NCBI GenBank assembly: GCA_002197995.1
Contig: NGZR01000002.1
Span: forward strand, 3,906,001 to 3,970,000
Source of the DNA: Gaeumannomyces sp. JS-464
Taxonomy: Eukaryota > Ascomycota > Sordariomycetes > Magnaporthales > Magnaporthaceae
DNA: 64,000 nucleotides
Reading direction: 5' to 3'
In this document: in pieces, positions 38,401-49,056 of the stretch
Position numbering within the stretch: the stretch's first letter is position 1
Layout of the letters: every line of letters starts with the position of its first letter
Notes under the pieces: model-generated
What the model was told of the DNA's origin: nothing
The model's input: the letters and a program-made list of their open reading frames with translations, nothing else
Databases searched by the model: none
Made by a program: the position numbers and the translations under genes

Positions 38401-41400
38401 AGGGCCGGCCAGCCCAGGCTCAAGCGAGACAGACGCGGGAGATAAAAAAAAAACAGGGAACCGAGTAAAAGAGAGAGAAGAAGAAGAAGAAAAAACTTCA
38501 TAAGCGAAAGAACAAAATCCCGTCGGAACCACCCTTGATCTCTCGACGCTGCTCAAACCACCCACATCCCTACATCAGTCGGAAAACTGCAACCTGTTGC
38601 ATGACCGATGCTGCCACACTGATGGCACATGGGCGGCCAATGGCAGCTCGCCGCCCAGACGCAAGCCTAATCTCTGGGGCTGGCCCCAAGTGCCGTCGCG
38701 GCGCCGCACGTCGGCCTTCTCACTTCGCGCTGGTATCTAGGTGGTTTTGGTGGGCGAGACTTCTACCACGGGCGCGTGATGATCGGGTTGGATACGGGGG
38801 AGAGGGGAAAAAATAAAGAGACAGAAAAGCCAAAAAATATGCAGGGCTTTTTTTTGGTGTGTGATCTGCGGGATCGCCAACACCCCTGATGCCCAAAGGA
38901 GGCATCTCCGAGCTGCGCTAGACTGCATGCAAAAGTTACGCATTTGGATGCCCGAATTCAAAGACGCCCTGGGCTTTGTCCCTTTTATCCTACTTGCTCA
39001 GACACGGTCCCACGATCTTCGTGGACGATGGTGATGGACATGTCATGCGCGTTTCTGTCAATGGCGTCCCTCCCCGCTACTACGGGCCTAGCTAGAGAGG
39101 GGGGAGGCGAGGTGCTTGCTGCCTGTGCTAACCAAAAGGCTGGTTGGTGCGTCGGGGACGGCAAGCATGCAGGACAAGCGCCGTCGTGGGCTGGCGCCAT
39201 TCGGGGCTGGGGCACAGAGTGCCAGTCCATCGGCCGGGCTGGGCCTGAGCGTAACTTTTTTCTTTCGTTTTTTTTTTTTTTTGGTATCTGCTTTTTTATT
39301 TTTATTCTTTTCAACGCCTGCGTGACTCGACTCCTCTTCTGAACAAGTCCCTACAGGCGTCGCGCCCTTTGAACCAGCCTCGTTTCGCTCGCATCCCCCT
39401 CCCCAGAAAAAGCCCAGACAGACACACCATGCAGGTGCGGCAGAGGCGAGGCCATTCGCAAGGGCTTGATGCTTGATGCTGATACGCCAATTGCCTGCAG
39501 TTCGCTTTGCTCACCGCTCATCCCAAAAGGCGACCCGCCCGGGGTGGTGGTTATGCATGCCGTTGCGAGTGTGGGATTTTTTTTTTTTCTTTTTTTTTTC
39601 TTTTTCCTTCCTTCTGAGGAGCGGGGCCAAGGCTGCCATTGCAATTGGAACCCCCTCCGGTGATGCTCGCACCCTGCGCATCCCACTTCGCACGACATCG
39701 CACCTCTACATCCACATTTCTCTCTTTCCCCCATGCGTAGAACCGGTCCCTCCGGGTTGCTTTGCATACATGTACAGGCAAGTGCTTGCAGCGCCCGTCT
39801 GTCCTACATTACATACATGTGCTGTGCCTACATGCTCCCATCTCGCTCTGCCCCGATGCACGCACGAAATGGCATGCTTGCCTGCGCTTTCGGGTCCCCG
39901 TTGATGTCGCCCACGGCGACCGACCAGGCGAATCAGCATCCGTCTCTGGGCATATGCAGGGAGCCACTACCCGGCCAGACATGGGCGCGGTGTGTGTGCT
40001 TTTTTTTTTTTTTTTTTTTTTTGCCTGCCGGCACCGCGCGCCTACGCAGTATGTGCAGATGCTAGCCAAGGCCCGGCTCGCGCCCAGCCCTGCCCCTTGT
40101 ATGTAAGTGCGACTACGGAGCATGACCACGCACGCTGGCACGGCGGGTGGGAGAAGCATCATGCACGCCGGATAGCCGCTCCCAAGCCCCAATTGCAGGG
40201 CTGTCCCCCTCCCCTCCCATATCGGGCGGTTTCTCCTTCGTCCTCGTCGACGCTGCGGCCAAGGGACCCCTGCGTTCTGTAGGTAGGCAGGCAGGTCAGT
40301 TAGCTGTCTTGTCCTCCCCGCAGCGTCGGGCACGCCACGCCCACCTTTGCTGTCAGCGGTAAGTTGATTGTCCGGGCCTCAGGTGTGCCGGCCGTTGTGG
40401 GCCCACGCCTTCTTACGCCTCCTTCCTCCGCGACGACGGCGTTGCAAGGCTTCGGGTTTCGCTGGCCAACCGGATCACGGGGGGTCTTCGCCTCACTCTG
40501 AATCGGCTCACAACACCGACTTTTTGTTCAAGCAATCGCCTAGCATGGTTCGAATATCTATGAAGCGTAACAAGACCTTGGCAATATTTTCGTATAGATG
40601 CTCACCTCTCTCCGTATATACATCGCAATGGACCTCCCGCCCTCAACCCCTGGCCCCTGACCGCAGCACGCGCGCAGCGTCTTCCCTGGAACAAAGAGCC
40701 GCATGTGTTATGCGCCCACGCTACTGGAATTTCCTTGATTCTTGGTTGTTGCCCTTGGGTTTTGTCTCAGGACACACACACGCCAGTTGTCAATGTTTGT
40801 CTCCGGTGATATTATCCGGAGCAGTAGCCAGATGGCTTGCTATCAATGGCGACATGGCTGTAGGCCGCCATTCTGTTTTGTTTGGGGCCAAGGGAACGAG
40901 ATCGATCGACCGCGTCCGCAGCTGACATGCTTCTACCTCTCTATCTCTCGATCGATCGGTTCTCTACTTTCCTCTCCTTCTCATGTAAGATGCCGAGTCT
41001 CCCGCAGATCCTCCTTGCAGACCCGACTTAGGGCCACGCCACTGCCGGCTGATACCATCCGCACCATGGCCTAGTGGGGGGCTTCCGTTGCCGAATGGAC
41101 CCCGAAGACATTCGCATTGAGAACGGCCTCGGATTAGCACAGCGAGGGTTCCATTCACATTCTCCTACATGGTCGGTCACATAACTATCTGCTGTTGTTG
41201 CCCCGGCAAGAGTTGTATGTAATCTTGTCCAGACCTGGCAGTTGCCCGGTGAGCGTCGGTACTTTTGAGGTTCTAGAAGACAGGACAGAACCAAGGCCGG
41301 GGCCTGCTTTACAATGACCCTGCCATCTAATTAGCCCATATTGTATACAACATCCACAAAGGGAACACAGAAATGGCTGTGTAGCATCGCCTTTTCGCAA

Positions 41401-42317
41401 AGTGGCATTGTTCATGGTGTTGACGGCCCCTTTTGCGGGTACTCGCTTTATGTGGCACCCAGGCACCTTCCACCGTGGGAGCGGAGTCCATGGGAGATCG
41501 GACGACGTCCTTTTCCCCCGTCTCGATGCCGTGATCCAGTGATCCCCATGGCGGTGTTTGCTCTCCCCCAGTTTCCCTGGTAGTGTTTCATGCGGTGTGC
41601 TCCGGCCCATGGAGAGCGGGGACGCCGGGGGGGGCCCACCGCAAGATTTTCAGCGCATTTCCTGGCCCCGGCAGATGTGATGAGGGGATCCAGAGGGCTG
41701 TGTTATTTTCCCTGCACGGGCGGCAGTGGCCTGGTCCCAACTCCACCACAACAGCTGGCTGTGCCCATCCGCTCATCGCCAGCCTCACTCACTGGGAATA
41801 TCCATAGGACCACCGTTCTCCCCGATGGCGCGGTCCCACTGTGGAGATGAGCAGGTCTACTCCAGCCGCCAGCTTGGGCTACCGCTGGAGGTACGATGAC
41901 GAAAGCCATGCCCCTCACCTTTTGAAAAGCTCGTGCCTCAGTCAGTGCTCGAGATGAGCACCAAGACGAGCAGTGATGGACTCATAACTGAGATTGCGGG
42001 ACTCCCCAGCCCTGATCCGCACCGCCCATTGCCGTTGGTTTGGATTGTGTTGTGCCAACTGATGGAATCAGGTTTTTCCCCCCCTTATGTTGCGAGAGGC
42101 TAAGCGCCGCGTTCAAAACGTGAAAAGTTTGTCCGTTGTCGAAGGCTGTTCAAGCGTCTGGCTTTTTACACCGCTTCTTCGTATATGTACAGTTTCGAAT
42201 TTGAGAGAGAGGGAATTAATCATACAGGGCAGCCGGTCGCAAGAGTAGAATTGCGTCGGTCAGCCGAGAGAGTCCAGGTTCCGTATGACACTCGTCGCGG
42301 CCGCGTAGTCATAGAGA
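32483..42317. other. 9.8-kb stretch with no supportable gene
   Basis: This is the longest gap in the window. Open frames reach 291 aa (32646-33521, plus strand) but are compositionally odd, have antisense rivals of similar length and show no domain. Allowing for introns and one-base errors I still found no conserved segment. It contains long homopolymers (T15 at 39268-39282, T23 at 40000-40022) and CT-rich runs (38320-38340). It could hold a long promoter or leader for the LRR gene, noncoding transcripts, or decayed repeats. Confidence 0.5.
40000..40022. repeat. T23 homopolymer
   Basis: An uninterrupted 23-base T run, the longest homopolymer in the window. Similar runs occur at 11012-11032 (A21), 23360-23378 (A19), 62214-62231 (T18), 15238-15254 (A17), 29206-29222 (A17) and 22327-22342 (T16), all outside coding sequence. 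Confidence 0.95.
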
Positions 42318-43370
42318 TTATTGCCTCAGCTTGGAGCGGCGCTGCATCGTCTCATCGATGGTAACCAGTCGGTCGAGGGACCTTCCGTCGCCCAGGGCCC
42401 AGGCACTGCTGACATCGAGCTTGTAGCCCACATTGTTGACCTTGATCTTGACGAAGCCCTCGCCTGTCAGTGCCCTCCGGGTCGCAACGAATGCCTCCTT
42501 CACGGCCCGGCCCATGTGCCGGAACGGCGAGGTCATGAGATGCTCCTTGTCGTACTTGGCCTCGGCCTCGGCCCGGGCCCGGCGCAGCGCCATCTCGGCG
42601 AGCCGCGCCCGGGTGGTGTTGCTCACCGGCTTGCCTCCAGGCGTGCCTCCCTGCCTCAGGTACTCGACCATCTCGCGCAGCTGCTGGAGCCGCGCAGGGA
42701 ATACGACCTTGTCGGCGTCCACGCGCATTACTGCGGGACCGACGAATGGCATATACCGGCTCGCCGTCACCTCCAGCTGTATCGGGGAGACCCCCCGGGC
42801 AGCGGCGGCAGCGGCAGCAGCGGCCTTCTGGGCGGGGGACGGGGCGCGAGTCGCAGGGACGGCGCTCTTCGTGGCCACCTCAACGGTGCGTGGCACGGCG
42901 CTGATGACGCGCACGATGCGGCCGGCGCCGCTGATGAAGAATGTACCCATTGAACCCATGGCCAGGACCACAATGCCGTAAAGGTGCGGCACGAACCAGG
43001 CTATGTCCTCAGGGGGGTTCGTCATGCCGGTAGTGTAATGATAGCCGGCGAAGAGGAAGCAGAAGACTCCAGCCGTGTAGCTCGAGAAGCGAGAAAAAGT
43101 ATGGGACGGGGCTTCATAGAGTATGGTAGGGGCGTTCTTGCGGGCTAGCGAGTCGGCGAAGGACTTGGCCTTCCCGGCGCCGACGTCAGGGGCAGCACGG
43201 GTTGCCGGGGCCGATGAGAGCAGCCGCCGGGGCGGGGAAGCACGCCGGAAGATGCGGAAAGCGCCTTGTCCAGCGGCGCGGCTCGAGGACCATGATAGTA
43301 TTCGGCCCGCCGGGCGTTCACACGCGGCGCACCGGCGCATGAGGCCGAGGAGGGCCTGCTGTCGAAACAT
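42318..43370 (-). CDS. Putative mitochondrial two-span membrane protein (possibly TMEM223-like)
   Basis: Single exon, 350 aa from the ATG at 43370. I chose this start because MFRQQALLGLMRRCAACERP opens an Arg-rich, acid-poor stretch typical of a mitochondrial presequence. The frame stays open upstream to 43472, which would add 34 residues. Two hydrophobic spans follow, at about residues 97-115 (YTAGVFCFLFAGYHYTTGM) and 126-147 (FVPHLYGIVVLAMGSMGTFF). An Ala-rich spacer leads to a conserved-looking soluble domain (IQLEVTASRYMPFVGPAVM, then KVNNVGYKLDVSSAW). The layout (LYEAPSH, two spans, then two beta-rich segments) resembles animal TMEM223, a factor linked to cytochrome oxidase biogenesis. 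That match is from memory and tentative. No frame errors are seen. Confidence 0.75.
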   Translation of the reverse strand: MFRQQALLGLMRRCAACERPAGRILSWSSSRAAGQGAFRIFRRASPPRRLLSSAPATRAAPDVGAGKAKSFADSLARKNAPTILYEAPSHTFSRFSSYTAGVFCFLFAGYHYTTGMTNPPEDIAWFVPHLYGIVVLAMGSMGTFFISGAGRIVRVISAVPRTVEVATKSAVPATRAPSPAQKAAAAAAAAARGVSPIQLEVTASRYMPFVGPAVMRVDADKVVFPARLQQLREMVEYLRQGGTPGGKPVSNTTRARLAEMALRRARAEAEAKYDKEHLMTSPFRHMGRAVKEAFVATRRALTGEGFVKIKVNNVGYKLDVSSAWALGDGRSLDRLVTIDETMQRRSKLRQ

Positions 43371-43522
43371 GGTTCTGGGGCGGGAAACGCCGAGAGTCCT
43401 GTGTCGAGTTAGCCTTGGGCCGATCCAGGAGATGTCTGGGAGATGGTGGGGCGTCCGGAGTCTGGATAGCATCTGCAGACAGTACTTGACATACCCAGAC
43501 CTAAGGCTTGCTAAGCAGGGGC

Positions 43523-43538
43523 GCCTACCTACCTAGGC
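43523..43538. repeat. CCTACCTACCTAGG motif copy
   Basis: A copy of the dispersed palindromic motif, about 150 bp upstream of the start of the mitochondrial membrane protein gene, probably within its promoter or leader. Confidence 0.8.
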
Positions 43539-45457
43539 ATACACGTGGCGGCTGCTTTTCAAGCCATGTGCAGAAGGCTTCAAAGTCTGTTGATTCCAGG
43601 CGTTGCCCAACAGTCGCGATGGCGGAGCTCAATTGAGAAAAAATAAAGTGGGCCACACGAGGTGGGTCCTGTGTCGGCCTAGAGCGCCGTCCGATAATCT
43701 CTGGTGGGCCTCGATCGAGGCTCTTAAGGTTGATACATCAATGGGAGTTCATGGGGATGCCCGGCTCAAGTCGGCCAGGGTCGAGGCCGAGGGAGACCGT
43801 GCTTCGGCACCGTAAACATGATAACGATTATCCCTCTGACCTATGGGGCGAAATTTGCGGCTGGCTCCGTTGGGATTCTTACAAGCACTTAGACATGTGC
43901 TCCGGCAAAGCCCGCCATGTTTAGATGGCAGGTGAGGGGAAAGCTAGCGGCAGGCAGCGACATGTGCAATGAGGACATTTGGAATCATGTTCGCCTCCTC
44001 GACGCCATGCTGCCTACTAACACAAGCGTGCGTAGCCGGAGCGACGGGCGGCGGCATTAAATCCACGCGAGGAGGTGTTTATAGGGGAAATTGTATCCCC
44101 TCGGGCCCGCCGCCTGCGGGGTGTGAGGGCGTGAGCGTGAAGGCCAAGGCAGCCAGCCTCAGCTGGCGCCACCGCGGAACGCTTGCGCGTGGCCGAGGCT
44201 GCCCGGCTTCAAATTTGGCTTTGCCACCCCGAGCGGCGCCAGCCAGACTGCGCGCACGCTAGATCGACATGGCAGAGGCGGAGGCCCGGCTGGGCGGACC
44301 GATCGGCCTCAACCCGTCCCATTGTCTGGTGCCGAGCTACCTTGGGCCTCTGGGCCGGCGATGCCAAATCGATAAATGCCATTGTGGTTCAGCGTTGCTT
44401 TTTCAGTTGGTGGCGCCATGGATTTGGCTGCTGGTCCGAGCGGCAGTCCCGGGCAAGATCGATTTGCGAATTGCCCTCAGTGGTCGTCCGTGCAGCGCCG
44501 CGCAGGCCCTGGGCACCCCACCACTGCTGGTGGGCAGGGCTCCGTCTAGGCTGGAAGAGGCAAAAACAACGGCTTCTGAGTCGCTTCGCTCCGTGCTGGT
44601 GACAGGGGCACCCCTCCACCCCCTTGCCCAGCGCGACTGGCCCTCACCTCAGGGCTCAGGCCCAGCCCGGCTTTGTCATAAGCTTCGTGTCTTCCCTCCT
44701 TTTCCTCGCACTCTGCGCCCCGAGCCTCTGCTGCCTGTAAACCCAATCATGCGGGTGGGTTAGGTAGCTGTCCTTGAAGAGCTCGGTAGGGTTTTTGCCT
44801 GCCCGGGTTGCCGCTGCCTGCCTGCCGCCGCCCAGCCCAGCTCCATCCTCCATCCAACCATCACTTCAATCAAGCTTTCTGCCTCCTGCTCCTCGGTCCC
44901 TGCTCCTTGGTCTGTGTCTGGGCCCGTCTACCCTAAGCACCCCGAAACAGTCGAGCCCACCCGCAAGGCGGAGGCTCTGCTCCCACGGCTGCTGCTGGCC
45001 ACCACTTGCGCTGCCTGCCTGTCTGCCCTTCAAAAGTCGTCCCCTCCACTCCATCAAACAAAACACTGGCCGTGCCAGTCTGAACCCCTGGCCAGGGTGG
45101 ACCCCATCGGGCCTCTCCGCTGGCTGCTGAAGTCGCCTTCACTCTCGGCACCTGGTCTAGCGGTCGTGGTCTAGACTCTTCCCTACAAGCGTCCGAGCCA
45201 GGGCTGGCAGCCTGGTCTCTTTGCATTTCTATCCCGCTTGTGAGGACTACGTAGCAGCAACCAACCGGAGCCCTTCCGCCGCAGCCACGCCCAGACAACG
45301 ACGCCAGCCAGACATCGGCCGGGCCTCAGAGCCCAAGTGACCTGCACCCGCGGGGCGCCGCTCTTGATCCCCCGCCCGAACCGCCAGCGAACTCTCTGTC
45401 TCGCCCTGGCTGCTATGCTCTGATGGAACTGCATGCGTCTGTCAAGACCTGTCCGAG

Positions 45458-45484
45458 AGCAGCAGCAGCAGCAGCAGCAGCAGC
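45458..45484. repeat. (AGC)9 trinucleotide repeat in the transcription-factor leader
   Basis: Nine perfect AGC units end 24 bp before the start codon of the Zn2Cys6 factor at 45509. It is most likely transcribed as part of the 5' leader. Confidence 0.95.
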
Positions 45485-45508
45485 TGGACGGCCGCTCGGT
45501 CATCCATC

Positions 45509-48416
45509 ATGACCCGTCCAAGGGTGCCGGATGACAAACGGATACGCATCGCCCAGGCCTGCGGCTTCTGCAAGACGCGAAAGCAAAAGGTGCGCTGCCA
45601 TCGCCATCATGCCGTCATGCCACTGCCCTCTCTGCCCCCTTGTCCCGTCCTTGCAAGCTCTTGCGGGCCATTCCCCCTGGCCCATGATGTTGTAGCCCAC
45701 TTGGTTCTCCGGCTTACACATGGCTCAACTCAAACTTACGCGGGGCACGCAACGGCGCATGCAGTGCGATGGCCAAAGACCATGCTCCCTCTGTGTCCGC
45801 AAGAAGAACGCCGGTAACTGCTCCTACGATGGCGTGAACCGCAACAGGGCGGCAGCTGGCCCTTCGGCGAAGCGACGACTCGACGATGCTGCCTCCGTTA
45901 CCCCTCCAGCCTTGCCGCAGGCGTCGTCACCGGTGAAGTCTGATTCCCCCAGCGGCAGCAGCATGGACGCGTCAACTCCGTTTTCCGTCGCGGCCTTGAC
46001 TACCTCTACGCCCGTCGGTGGCACGGGGTCCGCCTCGGGCCTCAGTCCAGAAGCCAGCTTTCCCCCGCCGCCGATCATGGAAGCCGCCTCCATCACGTCC
46101 CCCAATGGAAACATGCGACCAGCCGACTCGGCGCCGGGGGCCGGTTCTTGGCCGGAGGCGCCGTCGGAAGGCTCCAGTTCTTGGATGGAAGTCCGCATCC
46201 CTTCTCACCTCTACGCCACCGAAAGAATGCTGGGGCTCTCCCTCCCGGAAGGAGACACCGTCAGTGAGTCGTAGCCCGGATATTGTCTCCGCACATGATT
46301 CCGTTGCGGCGCCGCCGCCCATTAAGACTCGCTTTCGGGCCATATCGTCGTTCTCTTTTCTGATCGCTAATTTGCTCCCCACCCCCTTTCATCTAGATCT
46401 TTTAGGTTGTTCGAGTCACCTCGCATATCTGGATGCTCTCCGAAACGTCCTCGAGGTCACCTTTATGCCGAACCCCCTCCTTCGGCCCCTTGACCTGAGG
46501 TTCAGGCTCATGGAACTCCATCCCTCACTATCACAACCATCCATGACCTTACCGATTGACCTTCCGGGCGAGAGGGAGACATATGTTCTGGTTGAAGAAT
46601 ACCTAATCAATGTAAGTACACCGAAATGGGAAATGATTGACGAGCAACAAATATCATATGTGATAACTGTGCATCTGCTAAACTTTCTAAAATAGACCAA
46701 CGGTCTCCTTCAGGTTTACGACGAGGAAGAGACCATGGACTTGACGGTCCGGAGCATAATAGCAGAAGGGAACCGTGATACTAGGGGTCGTGTGCTCCTC
46801 TATCTTACCCTCGCGCTTGGCCGTGTTCTGGCAGGGCCCAAGGCGGAGGCTATGGTTGGCGATATTTGATGCCGAGGCATACTTTCAAAGCGCCAGTGCC
46901 ATGGTCAACGACTGGAGCAAGGACCTCTGGACCGTGCGAGCCCTTCTTCTCAAGTGCCTCTATACTCTTAGTGTGGTGAGGAGAAACGAAGGATATGATT
47001 ATATAGGTTTGCACTATCCTCTTGTCCTACATGCTGCCGCAGATCCATGCTGACAACTATCTGAAGGGAGGGCCGGTTGGCTGGCGCAGCTGCTTGGGAT
47101 GCACCGAGAAGAGCATCTGCTCATGCGATACGACGATATGATGAAGAACGGCCGGCCGTGGAGTTTCAACCCGAGTACTGGCCGGCTGAGGAGGAACGTG
47201 TGGCGCAGCCTCTTGGTACTCGACCGCTTCGTAGCCGCCCAGCTTGGCCGCCCGCCGGTTGTAAGCGACGGCACCGCCTTTCCCGCGCCGCCCGAGGACA
47301 CTGAGGGCGACCAGACCTGTCTGCCCCCCGTTGTCCGCGGCGTTGGTCTCCTGAGCATGATCTTGACCAAGATCTACGCAAGGTCGGAAACATCGGCAGC
47401 CACCGTCGTTGAGATCGCCAGGCACATTCACGGCTGGCCGTCCGTGAGCGCAATCATAGCCAACAGCGATACTGTTGGTGTGCCGCCGCCCACCACACCA
47501 GCCGAGCAAAGACGGCTTGTCATGAATGTCATGCAAGAGAAGCTGCTCAAGCTCCACTGCATCAATCTTCTGGGACGACCCTTTGTGCTCTTTGACGCGC
47601 ATTACAAGGGCTCATACGAGGCGCATCCGCTTGCGGGAGGCGGCGAAGTGTTTCCCCGAAACTCTATCGAGGCGTCCTACACGGCAATCTCGGTGGTGTC
47701 GGACGCACTTAGGGCCGGCTTCCTACCCAGGCGGAATCCTTTCATTGTGTAGGTTCTCACACAGCCCCTTCATCCTGGAAAGCATTGCCTGCATCACAGT
47801 CTGTAAACTGTTGATGGAGCCCATAGCGTCCTGGAAACCAGGGTAGCCGAGGGGAAGATCCATGCTGACCGTTGCTGGCACTAGAAACTCGGTGTTCTCG
47901 TCGGCTTTGGTTATTATGAGCCAGGAGATCTCCTCAGATGCGTGGAAGTCATGTCAGGACCCGATATTACGAGGGGACGGACAGGTTCCAGCGATACGTT
48001 CGGCGTAAGTGGGTTTTTTTTTTCGACCTTACTGGCTTCCCTTGCGAACTGTTCTACTCTGGACATGGACAGGCTGGCTGACTTCGAAACATGAAAACAG
48101 CCTGGAATACTTTGTCTACGCTGCCGAGGTGGATGCGCAGGCCAAGCACCTGTTGGGTCTCCTGAGATATCTCTGCAGCAAATGCAAGAACCCTCTGCTT
48201 TCAGAGCTTGCAGAAGCCCCCGCGGAGAGCAATCAGAGCCCTACCAACTTTTCAATGACGCACTCGGCGTCTATGGTCTCTGGTGGACAAGGCCAGCTGC
48301 CCCATCGACAGCAACACTATCCACAACAAGACCAAGCGCCCCCGCCAGAACAGCCGCCACTGTACCCGCAACCGCCGCCCCCATTGTACACTGTCCCGTC
48401 CATATCACACGGCTAA
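45509..48416 (+). CDS. Zn2Cys6 fungal-specific transcription factor
   Basis: Nuclear DNA-binding regulator; target genes unknown. Seven exons: 45509-45589, 45765-46263, 46397-46611, 46696-47006, 47067-47748, 47885-48004, 48101-48416; about 740 aa. The binuclear zinc cluster spans the first intron: C18-x2-C21-x6-C28-x5-C34-x2-C37-x8-C46, with KTRKQK before C28. A Ser/Pro linker is followed by the fungal-specific regulatory domain (VLVEEYLINTNGLLQVYDEE, IFDAEAYFQSASAMVNDW, GRAGWLAQLLGMHREEHLL, NVWRSLLVLDRFVAAQLGRP). The end is Gln/Pro-rich (PQQDQAPPPEQPPLYPQ). Splice sites are supported by GCTGAC branch sequences in introns 47007-47066, 47749-47884 and 48005-48100. One extra base near 46855-46866 (before IFDAEAYFQ) breaks exon 4. 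Converges with the OPT transporter gene, but no functional link is shown. Confidence 0.9.
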
Positions 48417-49056
48417 TGTGGACCCAACACAGTCTCCTCAGCTCTTGCCTGACTGGCGTGTGGGAGGGCCGAACGAAGCCAAGACGGAGTACTTGGTTGC
48501 GAGGGAAAAAAGACAAAAGTAACTCATTGGAGAGGGTTCTGTTATTTGTGTGTTTTATTTCTTGGTGTATTTTCCCCTTCTTTTCACGTTTCGATTTTGT
48601 TCCATCTTTGTTATTCAAGCCCATGCCCCGTGCTCACTTGATCCCTCTTGTATTTAGACAATTGGAGCGTCTTGACATTTGCTGTACAAATAATATCCTT
48701 ATGAATGATACCAGAAACACCTCGGAGCTAGCTGTCTTGCGCCGTGATGAGGTCTGCTCACTTTCGGCGCCAACTGGGCGGTTTACAGTTGGCGGGGGAC
48801 ACGAAAACACGCGTATCAAAAAAACAGATGTTCAAAATTGCAATGCTGGGTCAGCCACCCAATATCAACTCGTTGGCTGCGAATCTCCAAAATGTCGCCA
48901 AGAATACTCCCCCACCCCTAGAATAACAGAGAAATCCGAGTAGAATATGCAGGGATACAACCGGGATATGGCACGCCACCTAAGTAGCAGTTGTGTGTGT
49001 ACAAATGCCGACATATATACAGACATATGGGAGGCCTTGGTTCGGCGGGATTGCCC
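48417..49056. other. Convergent spacer between the transcription factor and OPT transporter genes
   Basis: Both neighbours end here. The sequence is AT-richer than the genes and has TTTATT/TATTTA stretches near 48550-48660 that could serve 3'-end formation. No coding frame is supported. Confidence 0.6.

Larger units (their letters stand above)
43371..45508. other. Divergent promoter region, 2.1 kb
   Basis: This separates the mitochondrial membrane protein gene and the Zn2Cys6 factor, which are transcribed outward. A GCCTACCTACCTAGGC palindrome lies at 43523-43538. The stretch 44760-45508 is pyrimidine-rich, as in long fungal 5' leaders, and ends with an AGC repeat. No coding frame is supported. 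Confidence 0.55.
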
